A model generated the notes under the pieces. The model saw nothing but the letters and a program-made list of their open reading frames with translations. It had not been told where the DNA came from and did no database searches. A stretch of DNA of 64,000 nt. It comes from Pseudoscleropodium purum. Its lineage: Eukaryota > Streptophyta > Bryopsida > Hypnales > Brachytheciaceae. The stretch is from the NCBI GenBank assembly GCA_963969395.1, contig OZ017797.1:34100001-34164000 (forward strand), written 5' to 3'. The translations under genes were made by a program, and so were the position numbers. Positions 34,600-46,000 of the stretch are shown here, in pieces; position 1 is the first letter of the stretch; each line of letters opens with the position of its first letter.

Positions 34600-34948
34600 C
34601 CATAATCTAGTTACAACTTCTCAAAATCAACTCTACAATTCTTTTAAATGAATTTTTGCTGTGATTTTTCCCTCAAGATCTCAAATGCATTTTAAAAATT
34701 AAGGCTCAACTCCAAGAGCCTCTAACACTAATAAATCAAGATTTGCAATGGACATCCTTGCATAAAATCTTCAATAAAAAAAAATTATAAATAGTTTTTG
34801 TCAAAATTAGATTTTTAATGCTTAAAATAGACTTCAAAGGATACTCAATAGACAAAAATATTAAATATAATGTTTTGAATTGGAAATTTTTTATTTAACT
34901 TTAAAATTTAGTTGGCACTAGAATATGATGCCTTGGGCATTTAGGAAT
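34600..34948. mobile_element. Decayed TTAA-type element, family B (right part)
   Basis: The segment aligns with 41770-42096 (CTTCTCAAAATC-ACTCTACAATT-TTTTAAATGA, GATTTGCAATGG, CTTGCATAAAATCTT) and ends GGGCATTTAGGA|ATTAA, a mutated form of the family right end GGCATTTAGGGG|TTAA. Its left end could not be located. Confidence 0.55.
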
Positions 34949-35427
34949 TAAAAAAATTCAACTTCTAATGTTGTCAAGGAGTCATAAATTCATAATTAAT
35001 TGAATAATTTGTATTGATTAACTTTTTGAAGAAAATCCATTGGAATTTTTTTATCTCAAAATATTTTTTATTGCATTTTCTATGAATATTTGAAGTAATA
35101 AGTAATAACTACCTATTAGTATCTCTAAACATGCACTAAACAAGTTCTTGAGAAAAGCAAGAATTCAAGCCAAGGGATGAAAATAATTGATACAAATATC
35201 TCAAAAGGTGAGTGGACTTTACTTGAATTGCACTATAAAAAAGGTTGTTTTGGGGGCGAAAAGTAGGAATGGAGAATGGGTATAAGTGGTTGGAATAAGG
35301 TATTCTACCTTACTTAATTGATTAATTTCAACTTATATTCTTTTCAAGTTTAAGTATTTCTATTCAATTTAAAAACCCAAATAAATTGTGTTTGTTCTAC
35401 AAGAATTATAAAAGTCAAAATCATTAA
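34949..35427. other. AT-rich spacer
   Basis: Nothing is recognised apart from CACTATAAAAAAGG at about 35229, a possible isolated CACTA terminus. Confidence 0.4.
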
Positions 35428-36329
35428 CCCCAAAATTCCATGACTGTGTATTCACCAAAAATACTCCAAAACTGCCATTTCTAATACAACTACTAAATTT
35501 TTGAAAAAAAACAATTTTTGACACATTTGACCATAGGATCTTGTAGTATGATGACTTGAAAACATGTGATAAAAATTTCAAAAAATTACACCATGTGGAT
35601 AATAAGATATAAGCATTCAAATTCATCAAAAACATTTTTTCAACCTTGCAAAAAACTGGGCAACTGTACTCTACAAGCTCACTTTTCTATGAAAAAATGA
35701 CCAAAATGGTGGTGCTTCTTTGGATTCTTTTTTTAGACAAATTGGCCAAATGCTTGAAAAACTTAAGTTCATTTGGAATATTACAACATATAAGAAAAAA
35801 ATAGTGAGTAGGTAGTAATAGTGAATACTTCAAAATACTAAATTATTAAGAATTTAAATATGGAATTGAAAAATGTCAATCCCAATGATTTATATCCTAG
35901 GATTTTATTTTATTTCAAAAATATTGAAAATTGGATAAGATAAAGGATTTCAAAGTTTATTTTAGTGTAGGGAGTCCATAAGTGCCTATAGACAAAAAAT
36001 CCTTGGTAACTTTTGACTCATTGATCAAAATGGAATGATTCAAAGCTTTCCTTGTATATATAAGTCTAGAAAACCAATTTCAAATTTTGGTTTCTAAAAA
36101 AAGTGATTTTTTTCTAATCTATACAAATTGCCCACATACAAAAAAAGTAACATATTAGTCTATAATTTTTTACTCCTATTTCCAAATATCATGAAATTTA
36201 TTGCACAGTAAAGATATTCCTCGTCCACACTTTTTGTTAAAAATTTTGCCTATAATATACAAAGTTCTGGTTACAATGGCCTACCCAAAATTTCTATACA
36301 ACCAAAAAACATAGTCCAGTCCTTTAGGG
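35428..36329. mobile_element. TTAA-flanked element, family A (902 bp)
   Basis: TTAA at 35424-35427 is followed by CCCCAAAATTCC; the right end is CAGTCCTTTAGGG followed by ATTA (mutated TTAA). Both ends and the interior align with 45050-45996 (GTATTCACCAAAA-TGCTCCAAAACTGCCATTT near the left, CCAAAAAAC-TAGT near the right). Confidence 0.65.
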
Positions 36330-36463
36330 ATTATATTGGCATATTCTAGATATAACTTTGGAACTTTTGTGATATGCAATTTAAACATAAGTCTAGATAT
36401 TCTAGTCTTTACAAATTTTGTTTTGGATATCTAGGGTCAAAAATTTTTGTGCCAAGATTTTGT

Positions 36464-36703
36464 CATTAAAGGATTTATAGGGAATTAAGAGGGCCATTTC
36501 AAGCCTGTTCCCCCGACTCTATTTCCGTTGTTCCTGTTGTTAGTTTCATCTTTTTAGGAAAAATAAATAAATTTTTTTCCAAATTTTTTTGGGTAACATG
36601 GCAGTCGCCATGCCATGTCGAGCAGTAGTTGCGAGGTTGTTTCCCCGACACTAGCAGCTTAGGGAACTTGCAACCCTCCAAACTTATTGAAAAGCCTCTA
36701 ATG
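36464..36703. mobile_element. MITE of the CATTAGAGG family (240 bp)
   Basis: It begins CATTAAAGGATTTATAGGG and ends AAAAGCCTCTAATG. The GC-richer core contains ACATGGCAGTCGCCATGCC, which is shared with 42193-42516. Confidence 0.55.
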
Positions 36704-37339
36704 CAATTTCTTTAAATTGGCAATTTTTGATAAATAACAAAATGTGCCAAGTATTTGAAAGAGAGAGAGAATTTAATACTTTGTTAAGATAAAGTTGATG
36801 AAGCTAAAAACATCATTTTCTAATTTGTCAAGTTTATTTTAATAGAATGTAGGCTAAGAGAAACATGTATTGCATTTAGACCAACCCCCAAAGGACTACA
36901 AGGTTTCAAAAGCAACTAATGAGAATGGATTGTTCTTTGAGGCAACCTACAAGAATTGAAGCATTTCATGCTTTAAAGGCATACACTAAAGAAAAGTCTA
37001 GTGACATAAATAGTTACCTCAAAGTACTAAACTTTCAACTTTGCAAATTCATAAAATATTGTGTGTCACAAAAATCTAAAATGACTAGAATTAGATTTTC
37101 CTTGAAAAAGACACCATCTATCAAATTAGAGCAAAATAAGTGGTCATTTGGGGTGCTTCTTTCTTATTTACTACTAAAATTTTTTGAACAAACATTTGAA
37201 TATCTTTCCTATAGATATCCCTTAATTCCAATTCTAATTTTTATGTTGTGTTTTTTTGTTAATCTCATGTAAGTAAGTGCATTTAACTATCAATAGGTGG
37301 AATTCATCTCATATTGTTTGAACCTTTTCAAATTCAAAT
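36704..37339. other. AT-rich spacer with one unassigned 117-codon frame
   Basis: A plus-strand frame at 36919-37272 starts with ATG, is rich in Lys, Leu and Phe and ends in a hydrophobic stretch. No family resemblance; probably chance. Confidence 0.3.
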
Positions 37340-37860
37340 TGCTAAATGATTTGTACATTGTGGGTATAGAATTAATAACAGAAGTTTCAAGTTGACTATG
37401 AATTCATTCAACTTTAGAAGTTGTATGAGAAACAAAGTGAAATATATTCCATTAGATCAATTACAACCTTGCAAATTCAAGCAAATGTTGAATTTCAAAA
37501 CCTTCAATTCATATGGTATCAAAGTCTTTTTGAATTCATATTGTGACTAAATGATGAAGATTGAACAAAAAAAAGCATGAAACTAAATATGGCTTCATTT
37601 GATTGGGAATTTGACTTTCATATTATACTTTGTTCAACCTTCTTTTTTCTTTCACAAGATGGTTTAGAAAAAACTCCAACACTTTAGAAGGATTTGAGAT
37701 GGATTATTCATTTGGATTGACAACATTAAAAATAACATAATTAGATATATTTCACTTTGTTTCTCACACAATTTTCTAAGTTAGATGAAACTCATTATCA
37801 ACTTAAAATCTTTGAATCCCTTCTTTTATACCTGCAAAGTTTGAATTGATTAAAAAACTT
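37340..37860. mobile_element. Foldback (MITE-like) inverted repeat, diverged
   Basis: AAGTTGACTATGAATTCATTCAACTTTAGAAG...GAGAAACAAAGTGAAATATAT at 37391-37447 matches the reverse complement of 37746-37803 (AAGTTGATAATGAG-TTCATCTAACTTAG...GAGAAACAAAGTGAAATATAT). An inner pair (TTGAACAAA...CATGAAA / TTTCATA...TTTGTTCAA) lies at the centre. Ends are not sharply defined. Confidence 0.55.
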
Positions 37861-38049
37861 AATTCATTGATTATTAAATGCATTTTTTCCTACCTATGAA
37901 GTCAATAGAAAAAATACAACATGAAAACTAAAGTTAGAATTATAAGATATTGTTAATACCTCTTTATTTTTGTTGAATCTTGCTGGCAATTGAAAGAAGA
38001 TTTCAAATTCTTTTAGTTAGTATTATTTTAACATTTAAGTAAAATTTAA

Positions 38050-39192
38050 CTCCTAAAGGACTAAGGAGACTACTTAAATTTTTTGGAGAACTAAGGCAGG
38101 CTCTAATGACTCCATAATTTGAAATTTTTGCATAAAAATTATAGGATGGATACTAATTATTATTATCTACATGTGAAATTTTGTTTCCCATACTTTTGAT
38201 AAATATTGTAAAAGTCAAAATAATTTTTGCAATTTCAAGGTCAAAATGGACAACAAAAGCTATATTCTATACATAGATTAATTAATTTTGTTGTATTTTA
38301 AAGATTGATTCAAAAACATTTGATTCATTAAATTTTGAATAGTGAAGTGAATATTATAAGGAGTTTTATTTTGTGGAAAATGAAGGTAGAAAAAACAGAT
38401 GAAATCATCTTTTTTACTTGATTTTGAAAATTTTCAATGAAAATTAATAAATTGTACAAATTTTTATAAAAACATTCTCACTACAGGGATTAATAATTCT
38501 CAATTTCTTATAAAAGTTATTCATGGATTAGTTTTTTCTTTTGTTTAGTACTACCTTCTATTTTATTATTTTTTGAAGAATGAATACAAAAGAATTTGGT
38601 TATTTTTTCTACATATATTCTCACTTCATTTTCTACTCACATATTTACAAAAATGCACAAGTTATGGCCTTATGGGAGATACAAAAAAAATTCTAAAAAT
38701 GTTGAAAAACAAAATTCCACCTTTAAGAAGGGCTAGAAAAGCCTACATTTTGAAGTTTAGTCATATTGAACTTGCAATTGGTGGAGATATTCTCTACCAA
38801 AATTATAGGAAGATGTACATTAGTGAAAATTTCAGCCCTTTAGAGGTCTCTTTGACTTCATGCAAATCTGCAAATGGAGAAAAAATTAGCATAAATTTTG
38901 TCTCAGAGAAACTTGCCAATTTGTATCAACTTATGTACCCTATAGGATTGGTGATTAAAAATTTTAATTTAAAAAAAAAATTTATTTTCATTTTATTATA
39001 TTTGCACATTGGCCAAAAGTCAAACAACCTTCTATAGGATCCAAATTTTTTCTAATGATTTAAACAAATTTACAAAAAGATTTTGTATTTGTATTTGTTA
39101 AAATATAAATATAAATGATGATTATAGCCTTGCTTTGGATACAAGAATTTTGAAGTAATTTTGGGCTTCTAAACATAAAAGAACTTTAGGGG
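38050..39192. mobile_element. TTAA-flanked element, 1143 bp
   Basis: TTAA (38046-38049) is followed by CTCCTAAAGGACTAAGG, and GAACTTTAGGGG is followed by TTAA (39193-39196). A 154-codon frame (38573-39037, plus, beginning TTG) lies inside; its product (Lys/Leu-rich, no acidic catalytic motif I can recognise) is not identifiable as a transposase. Its interior is unrelated by eye to families A and B. Confidence 0.6.
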
Positions 39193-39196
39193 TTAA

Positions 39197-41460
39197 TCCT
39201 TAAATGCTCAATCTGTGGGTGGATGATGAAATAGCATTCTGAAACTTTGTAGACTTCATCAAATTATAATTTGGTAAAAAACTTCAAGAAAAATCATACA
39301 ATATTAATATAATAACCCCTCAAATCTCAAAGGGATTCCACCTTCAAAAATTACTTCTAAAGTCATTTTTTAAAATCAATAAAATATTTGTCAGAATCAT
39401 TTTTCAAAAATCCAACAATTGGATCTTATCCATTACTATCAAATTAGAAAATTATGTCATTTTTGTTAAAGTGGTGTGATGTTGGCACCAAAAAGTGTGG
39501 CATTAAGGTGTAAAATGTAGGACAAGTATAGATTTATGTTTGAAAACACTTGTTCTAAAAAATGCCAAAGTATTGGAATGTTGCCATTTCAACAAATTGA
39601 CTTAAAAATAATTTAATTTTCAAAGAATTTTATTGTACAAATTTTGATATATTTGCAATTAGTGTCCATTTATTAAAAACTCAAAAAAAATGACTTTGCG
39701 GGGACATCTCTAAATTTTTTTTACAAATGGCAAGCTTGGCTTTTTTGATCAAATGCAATTATGAATAATTAGGAACATGTATATCAATTTTCAAAAGTAT
39801 TTGAGCAATGAAACTTTACTCATAAAGCCTTGTAATCAATAGAGGCATACTAGGAAAATAAGAATTCGACTTGACCAAGCTCATCAACTATTTCCTTCAA
39901 CCAATCAATTGTTTGCCTACTTGCAAGATGTGTGAAATATTTTTTCTTGAGGTGACTTCTCATTGGGCTTGGTTTCTCTGTGAAGGAAAAGTAACCGCAA
40001 TGAGCACTTCTTGAAGTGTTTGAGTTTGAAAAATCACTCAAGATGGAGTTTTTGTCCAAAACAAAAGTTTTTTCCAGCTATGGAGAGACAACTTGTCAGA
40101 CTACCACTAAAAATTATTCTTTTCCAAAAAAATTATTTTTCAGGTTTGCGCAACCTGTCAAAGACAGAAGACGACCAGAAAATGATCTCTTTGGAATTCT
40201 AGGAGTTAATGAAAAATAGAAAGAATGATTAATTTTTGTTAATCAATGACATTGATATTTTGCAAGGAGTTATAATTTTTACAGTATCATTTCAAAAAAA
40301 TGATCTGATTAATTTACCTTTAGTTCGAGTTTTCAGGAAAATAGACGCGATAGTCTGATATTAAACAAAGCAGCATGTGCTGTCTCAGTGAGGATGGAAT
40401 TAAAAAATGATTTGAATTTTGAAATCAAAGTGCACCTCAATGCCAGTATCCTGAAGTCAATACTGTACACTATTTAGAAATTAGGGTTCATTAGAAACTC
40501 CATCTTCCAGCTGGGTGCCCCAACCCAAGTCTGTTGATTTGCACTTGATGTTAAGTTAGGCAGGGAGTTTATTTTTGCAATTTTGCAAGGCAGGTAGAGT
40601 AGCTTGCCATCTTCACTAGTATGCCCTGTGTCTTTGCTACAATGTAAAAAAGTAAAAGTAATTTTCTAATTTTTAATTCATAAAAACTTAAAACTTCAAT
40701 ATTTCTTTTTGCCATAAGTTAGAATGCCTCAAAACAAAGTCTGTGCACCCCTCCTTGCAGAGAGCTTTCTAATGGTACAAAGAAAGCAGCCATATGATGC
40801 ACAATTCTAGAGATCTGACTATAACTAACATACAACATGATTTAAAGTAAAGAATGATGAAGCTATTTGCATAGATAAATATGAAGATGATAGATGAAAC
40901 ACCAATTATTCATGCAAATGTAGTCACATTCATCCTAATCATCTTATTGGAGAAAAGATTGAATGAATGTTGGTGATTCAAAAATGAAGAATCTTTTTCA
41001 AAACATTTCAAAATACAATAACATTTTTTTCAATGTCACAATGTCACAAACTCACAATCGAGCAAAAAATTGTCCTCCAAAAGATACCTAGAGTTGGAAG
41101 TGATTTTATCAAAAGTTGATCTATTGTTTGATGTCATCTCCTTGATGGTGTGGGCTTTGATTTTGAGAGGCTTGCGGCCTCTCATTCTTCTCTTTATGGG
41201 TAGGCTTAACAATTAGTTAGGTGTTGGCTTGTGGTGTTGTATTTTAGTTGTTTGTTGCTTTCTTTTTTAAGTTGTTGAAAAGCTAAAAATTTCCTCTAGG
41301 ACTTGTCTACTAGTTTTGTGTTCTATTCTTTTTTTTTTTTTATCAATGGGAATCTTCCAACTGTTTGAAAACAAAAAACAAAAAACAACTGATCTATTTT
41401 GTAGGATAGGGTAAGGTAAGGTATGAACATTGTCTTATAATTGTATTTTAGTATTCTTAA
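39197..41460. other. AT-rich spacer without recognisable genes
   Basis: Only short frames occur. TTAA|TCCTTAAATGC directly abuts the element ending at 39192, and ATAA|CCCCTCAAATC lies near 39313; each could be the start of another member of the TTAA family but no matching right ends were found. Confidence 0.45.
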
Positions 41461-42096
41461 CCCCTAAATGCCCAAGGCTTGTTTTGAGCTTCTAGGAATT
41501 TGCTCTAAATTGAACAAAAAGCCAACATTTTGATAAGTTTAATCAATTTTTTAAAATTATAACCATACAAATTCAAACTAGACATGTTAGAGATCACATA
41601 GGAAAAAAAAACGCAACAATATCACTTATAAGTTGGAAGATTATAACATTTGACCATGAAGGTGTTAAAACTATGAAAAATTTTCAATTCACTTTTCACA
41701 AGTCAAACCTAAAAAGTTGATGACTAAAAAAATATGAGGTTTAAGGGCCTAATATTAAAAACCCCAATCAATTTATGGCTTCTCAAAATCTACTCTACAA
41801 TTTTTTTAAATGAGTTTTGAATGTGATTTTTTCTTCAAGTCCTAGTGTATTTGAGGCTCATTTACAAGAACTCTCAATACTATGGGAAGTCAAGATTGCA
41901 ATGGGTACCTTTGCACAAAATCTTGAATAGAAAAATCACTATCATTTATTTTCAAGATCATATTTTTGATGCTAAAACTAGACTTCAAAAAGAACTTTTC
42001 AAAAATATAAACTTTTAAATATAGCAACTTGTTTAGGTTTTATTTAACTTCAAAGTTTTGCAAACACCAAATTTTAGTGCCTCAGGCATTTAGGGG
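41461..42096. mobile_element. TTAA-flanked element, family B (636 bp)
   Basis: TTAA (41457-41460) then CCCCTAAATGCCCAAGGC; right end GCCTCAGGCATTTAGGGG then TTAC (TTAA with one change). The inverted ends match at 16 of 18 bases. Non-coding. The right half is shared with 34600-34948. Confidence 0.8.
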
Positions 42097-42192
42097 TTAC
42101 TGGATAATGGAGTATTTGGTTTGTATATTTTGTTTGGATTAGTTTTTATTGTATTGATACGTGTTTGTGGTAGTAATGTTGATGGTTGAAAA

Positions 42193-42516
42193 CATTAGAG
42201 GATTTCTGGGCTTAGGGAAGGTTGCTTCAAACAGGTGCATTGGGAATTGCCCTTCCCTTGCAGTTTTGGGGAATGGTTTTTCCTGACAATTTTTTTTTTT
42301 TAATTTAAAAAAAAAAAATTACTCTTGAAATGTAGAAAAAAACAGTTTTTGTTTTTGTTTTTGTTTTTTTCCTTTTTTTTTTCAAGAAAAGCCGTTTCTT
42401 TTTTTCGGACATGGTAGTCGCCATGCCACATTAGCGAGCTGCCACAGCCCCCTACGAGGTTGTTCCTACAATGTAGAAACCCACAGCCCTCTCGAAGGTG
42501 AAAAAATCCTCTAATG
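42193..42516. mobile_element. MITE of the CATTAGAGG family (324 bp)
   Basis: It begins CATTAGAGGATTTCTGGG and ends AAAAAATCCTCTAATG. It shares the core ACATGG(T/C)AGTCGCCATGCC and the following GAGGTTGTT with 36464-36703. Confidence 0.65.
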
Positions 42517-44107
42517 TATCTTTCATCTTTAGGTGGTAGTTGGTAGAAGTGTATCAATTCAAATTTTCTTGTTTTGTAATATTGGTGGATCAAATGGAGA
42601 TTATGACTAGTTATATTAAGTTGTTTAATAGGTAAGAGGTGGACAAATTGGTTTATGTTAACTTCTATTATTTACAATTGGTGTTAATATTTCTTCCAAC
42701 TTGAATTGTTTATCTTTCTTCTCTTCCTCTTTGACTTCTTTCAATTGATGTAATTATTAACTAACCAATTTGAAACAAATTTGTATACTAAATAGTTCAT
42801 GTTATATAAGTTGGTTTGGGAAATGTAATTGCATTACCAAACTTATACCTTGTTTTCCAAACTTAGGATCTTTCTTTGCACTCATCTTCACATATTTGCA
42901 TTCAACTCATAAATTTGTATTCAACTCATAAATTCCCATTCCAATTTAGAATTCAAAAATTTCCAAACAATCTACTTGTCACTTCAATACTCAGTGCTTT
43001 CTAATTATTTAATTATTCAATCTTAAATACAAGATTCCATCTAATACTCACAACCAAATTATCCAAATTAGAAAGATATGTATGCACAATGATTCACTTT
43101 CCTATTTAGTAATGTCTCAAACACTTTACAATCTGATCAAACTCCTATTTAGTTCAATGTTTACATTCTATATTACAACAACTTCCAATCAAAAAGCCAA
43201 TCAACTCTCAAAATCACAATTTGGAATATACACAAATAAACATGTGATTAGAAAATTGGCTTGTCTTCTATAATATAGATAGATCCAATATCCAATTTAG
43301 TTACTTTGGCTATCTTTTCTTTATTAGAATTAAAACTCCAATATTTATAAATGAATTCCAATTCAGAACAAATATAAATTCAACTATTAATCACTGCTTA
43401 CATGTTTAATACAATCAACAATTAAATTAATTCATACATGGCATATAGATGATTGTAAAAGAAAATTATTCTATTTTTTAATCCCTTGGCCTTGGACAAG
43501 TGTTTTTTTGCTCAACTTTAAACTTGTGTATCATATGACAATCTTACAATTTTTTTGAAAATAAAGGTATATATGGTAATTTTAGACTCATTGAGTAATT
43601 TTTTTAATTCTTAGAAAAATATTTTACTACTTTTAAATATCCCCAATTGAATGTCTACCTTGGCCATTTTGAAGTTTTTTAGTACTAATTTTGATCCAAA
43701 AATAATACTAATTTGGAGCTCAAAATTGGAATACAAAGACTTCTACTAAAGTTACATAAGACTACAAAGAGATTTCCTAAAAATAATAAATTGTCACCTT
43801 CCACATGTGCTCAAAGTGCAAAGAATACAATTTTTAATTTAATTTTATGACTATTTTCTAGAAATCAAACATTAAAGTGTCTATTTTCTTTGCATTTTCA
43901 ATTGTCCTTTTTTATGCACAACTTTTAGAGATAAAATTTTTTAGGTTTGGATTTTGAGAGATATATTATTTTTAGTTCTTTACAAATTATCCATATTTTT
44001 ATTTAATTTAAAATATCTATTCCAAAAGTTGAAGTACGCAATGAAATAGGCCTTTTTGAGCCAAAACTCTAGGAGTTTCTTGCAACAATTCATCTATACT
44101 TACATAC
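42517..44107. other. AT-rich spacer, nothing recognised
   Basis: No gene, repeat or RNA feature is visible. TTAATCCCTTGGCC at about 43477 may be a further lone TTAA-type end. Confidence 0.45.
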
Positions 44108-44115
44108 AACCAAAT

Positions 44116-44425
44116 CAGGGTTGACAGGACGGTTGGACATCCGGGATGTCCGGACGCAGACGTTGTGTTCGCAGCGTCCGCTGACATTCACGGACGCCGT
44201 CCGCCCCGTCCACCTATCTGCCCCAGTACGGCTGTCCGATCGACACGCGGACTGATCTGGTCCGCATGATCTAGGTGTCTGCCTCGGACCGTCCGCCCTG
44301 CCCTGCCTGTCTGCCTTCCAACGGCGGGAGGGACGCTACGTCCGCTGGCGTCCGTGAGGACGAACGTCCGGACGTCTGGGTTACGGACGCTATTTTGGGG
44401 CGGATGTACTGATTTGTCAACCCTG
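44116..44425. mobile_element. hAT-type MITE, very GC-rich, 8-bp target duplication
   Basis: Eleven-base terminal inverted repeats CAGGGTTGACA / TGTCAACCCTG are flanked by a perfect 8-bp direct duplication AACCAAAT (44108-44115 and 44426-44433), the hallmark of hAT insertion. The 310-bp element is much richer in G+C than the surrounding DNA and contains about 15 copies of GTCCG or its complement CGGAC. A minus-strand frame through it is Arg/Thr/Val-rich and is not a real protein. Confidence 0.92.
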
Positions 44426-44433
44426 AACCAAAT

Positions 44434-45049
44434 AGAGAAATATATACACATTGACATCAAACCATCTCTCCAAATGAATACACAATATTCACAATTAGTA
44501 TTGACACAAAATCATATGTAGTTAGAACCACAAATCTCATTAAAAAACAACAAATTGCACAAGATAGCCAATGGAAGGGACTCATGCTCTCTCAGAGTCA
44601 TCGCGCCAATTGAATTAGAAGATCAAGATCTTAAGAAATTGAAACAATGTGAGACAAATCTAACTTAGAAACTACCAAAGATTCTCCTTAGATTCCTATT
44701 TGGACACTACTTAATGACATAGTGCTTATTTCTTCATATTTACACTTGGAATTAAGTTTCTACTTGCCAATTGGTTATCTTTAACAATAAAAGAAAATCT
44801 AAATTGGCAATGTCAAAAGTTCTTATAAATTCCTTACCATCTACACAACCATTAAACTATCGTCTAACTAGTGTTACAAATTGTGATGCTTTCCTATCTT
44901 AATACTCTCACCAAAGCTAACAATCCAACAATCAATACAAGCATTCAAATCTTGTATTGCCATATTGCTAAATCCTACACCATCAGCAATGGTCCCAATA
45001 TTACCAAGACATCCACCACACATAAGAATATCAATACATACAATTTTAG
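44434..45049. other. AT-rich spacer
   Basis: Short frames only; nothing recognised. Confidence 0.45.
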
Positions 45050-45996
45050 CCCCTAAATGATTTTAACTATGTATTCACCAAAACTGCTCCAAAACTGCCA
45101 TTTGTAGTACAAGTATCAAATTTTAGAAAAAAAACATTTTTGGAAACAAATAATTGTAGGATCTTGTAATAAGCTTGTTTGAAAATATGCAGGAAAAATT
45201 TCAGTAATTTCCACCATGTAGATTGCAAGATATTAGCATTTGAAGTGGCAAATTTTGTTTTTTGGACCCTGCGAAAATTTGGGCAGCTGCACTTCAGAGG
45301 GTCACCTTTATATGAAAAAATGTTCAAAATGGTGGTTGGTCTTTGAATTCATTTTTTAAGTCAAGTTGGCTACATGCTTGAAAAATTTCAGATCATTTGA
45401 AATCATACAATATATACAGGAAAAAAATAGTAAGTAGAAAGGAGTAGAGAATGATTCAAAATACTAAATTGTTAACAATTTATTTATGAAATTGAAAAAT
45501 GCCAATCCCAATAGTTATAATGTTGTAATAAACAATCTATACTCTTATTTTTATTTTTTTCCAAAAATATTGAAAATTGAGTTAAATAAAGGACTTCAAA
45601 AGTTTGTTTTAGAGTAGAGATTTAATAACAACCCGCAAACTTCTACAAACTAAAACTCCTCATCTTTTTTGACTCATTGATCGAAATAAAATGATTCAAA
45701 GCTTTCCAAGTATATATAAATCTAGAGAATCAATTTCAAATTTTAATTTCTTAAAAAAAGATTTTTAAAGAAGTTTTTTTTGTTGCCCAGATTGCTTGTT
45801 GAGTATAGAAAAGTATATATTATACAATAACTTCTTAACCATGTAGTCAAAAGTTATGAAAATTGTTGGGCCTTAAAGCTACTCCTCGGGCACATGTTAT
45901 GGTAAAATTTCAACAAAAAATAAATAAAAACTCCATTCATGGTGAGCTATCCACAATTTCTATGTTGCCAAAAAACGTAGTTTGGGCGTTTAGGGG
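45050..45996. mobile_element. TTAA-flanked element, family A (947 bp)
   Basis: TTAG (45046-45049, TTAA with one change) precedes CCCCTAAATGATTTT; GGGCGTTTAGGGG precedes TTAA (45997-46000). It aligns along its length with 35428-36329 and, at the left, with 29423-30342. A minus-strand frame (45067-45327) is also found, broken, in the 35428 copy (35369-35635), which may be a decayed shared frame or mere homology of DNA. Confidence 0.75.
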
Positions 45997-46000
45997 TTAA

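Noticed and set aside
44188..44460. 90-codon Arg-rich minus-strand frame
   Set aside because: It is produced by the GC-rich GTCCG repeats of the hAT-type MITE and crosses its border.
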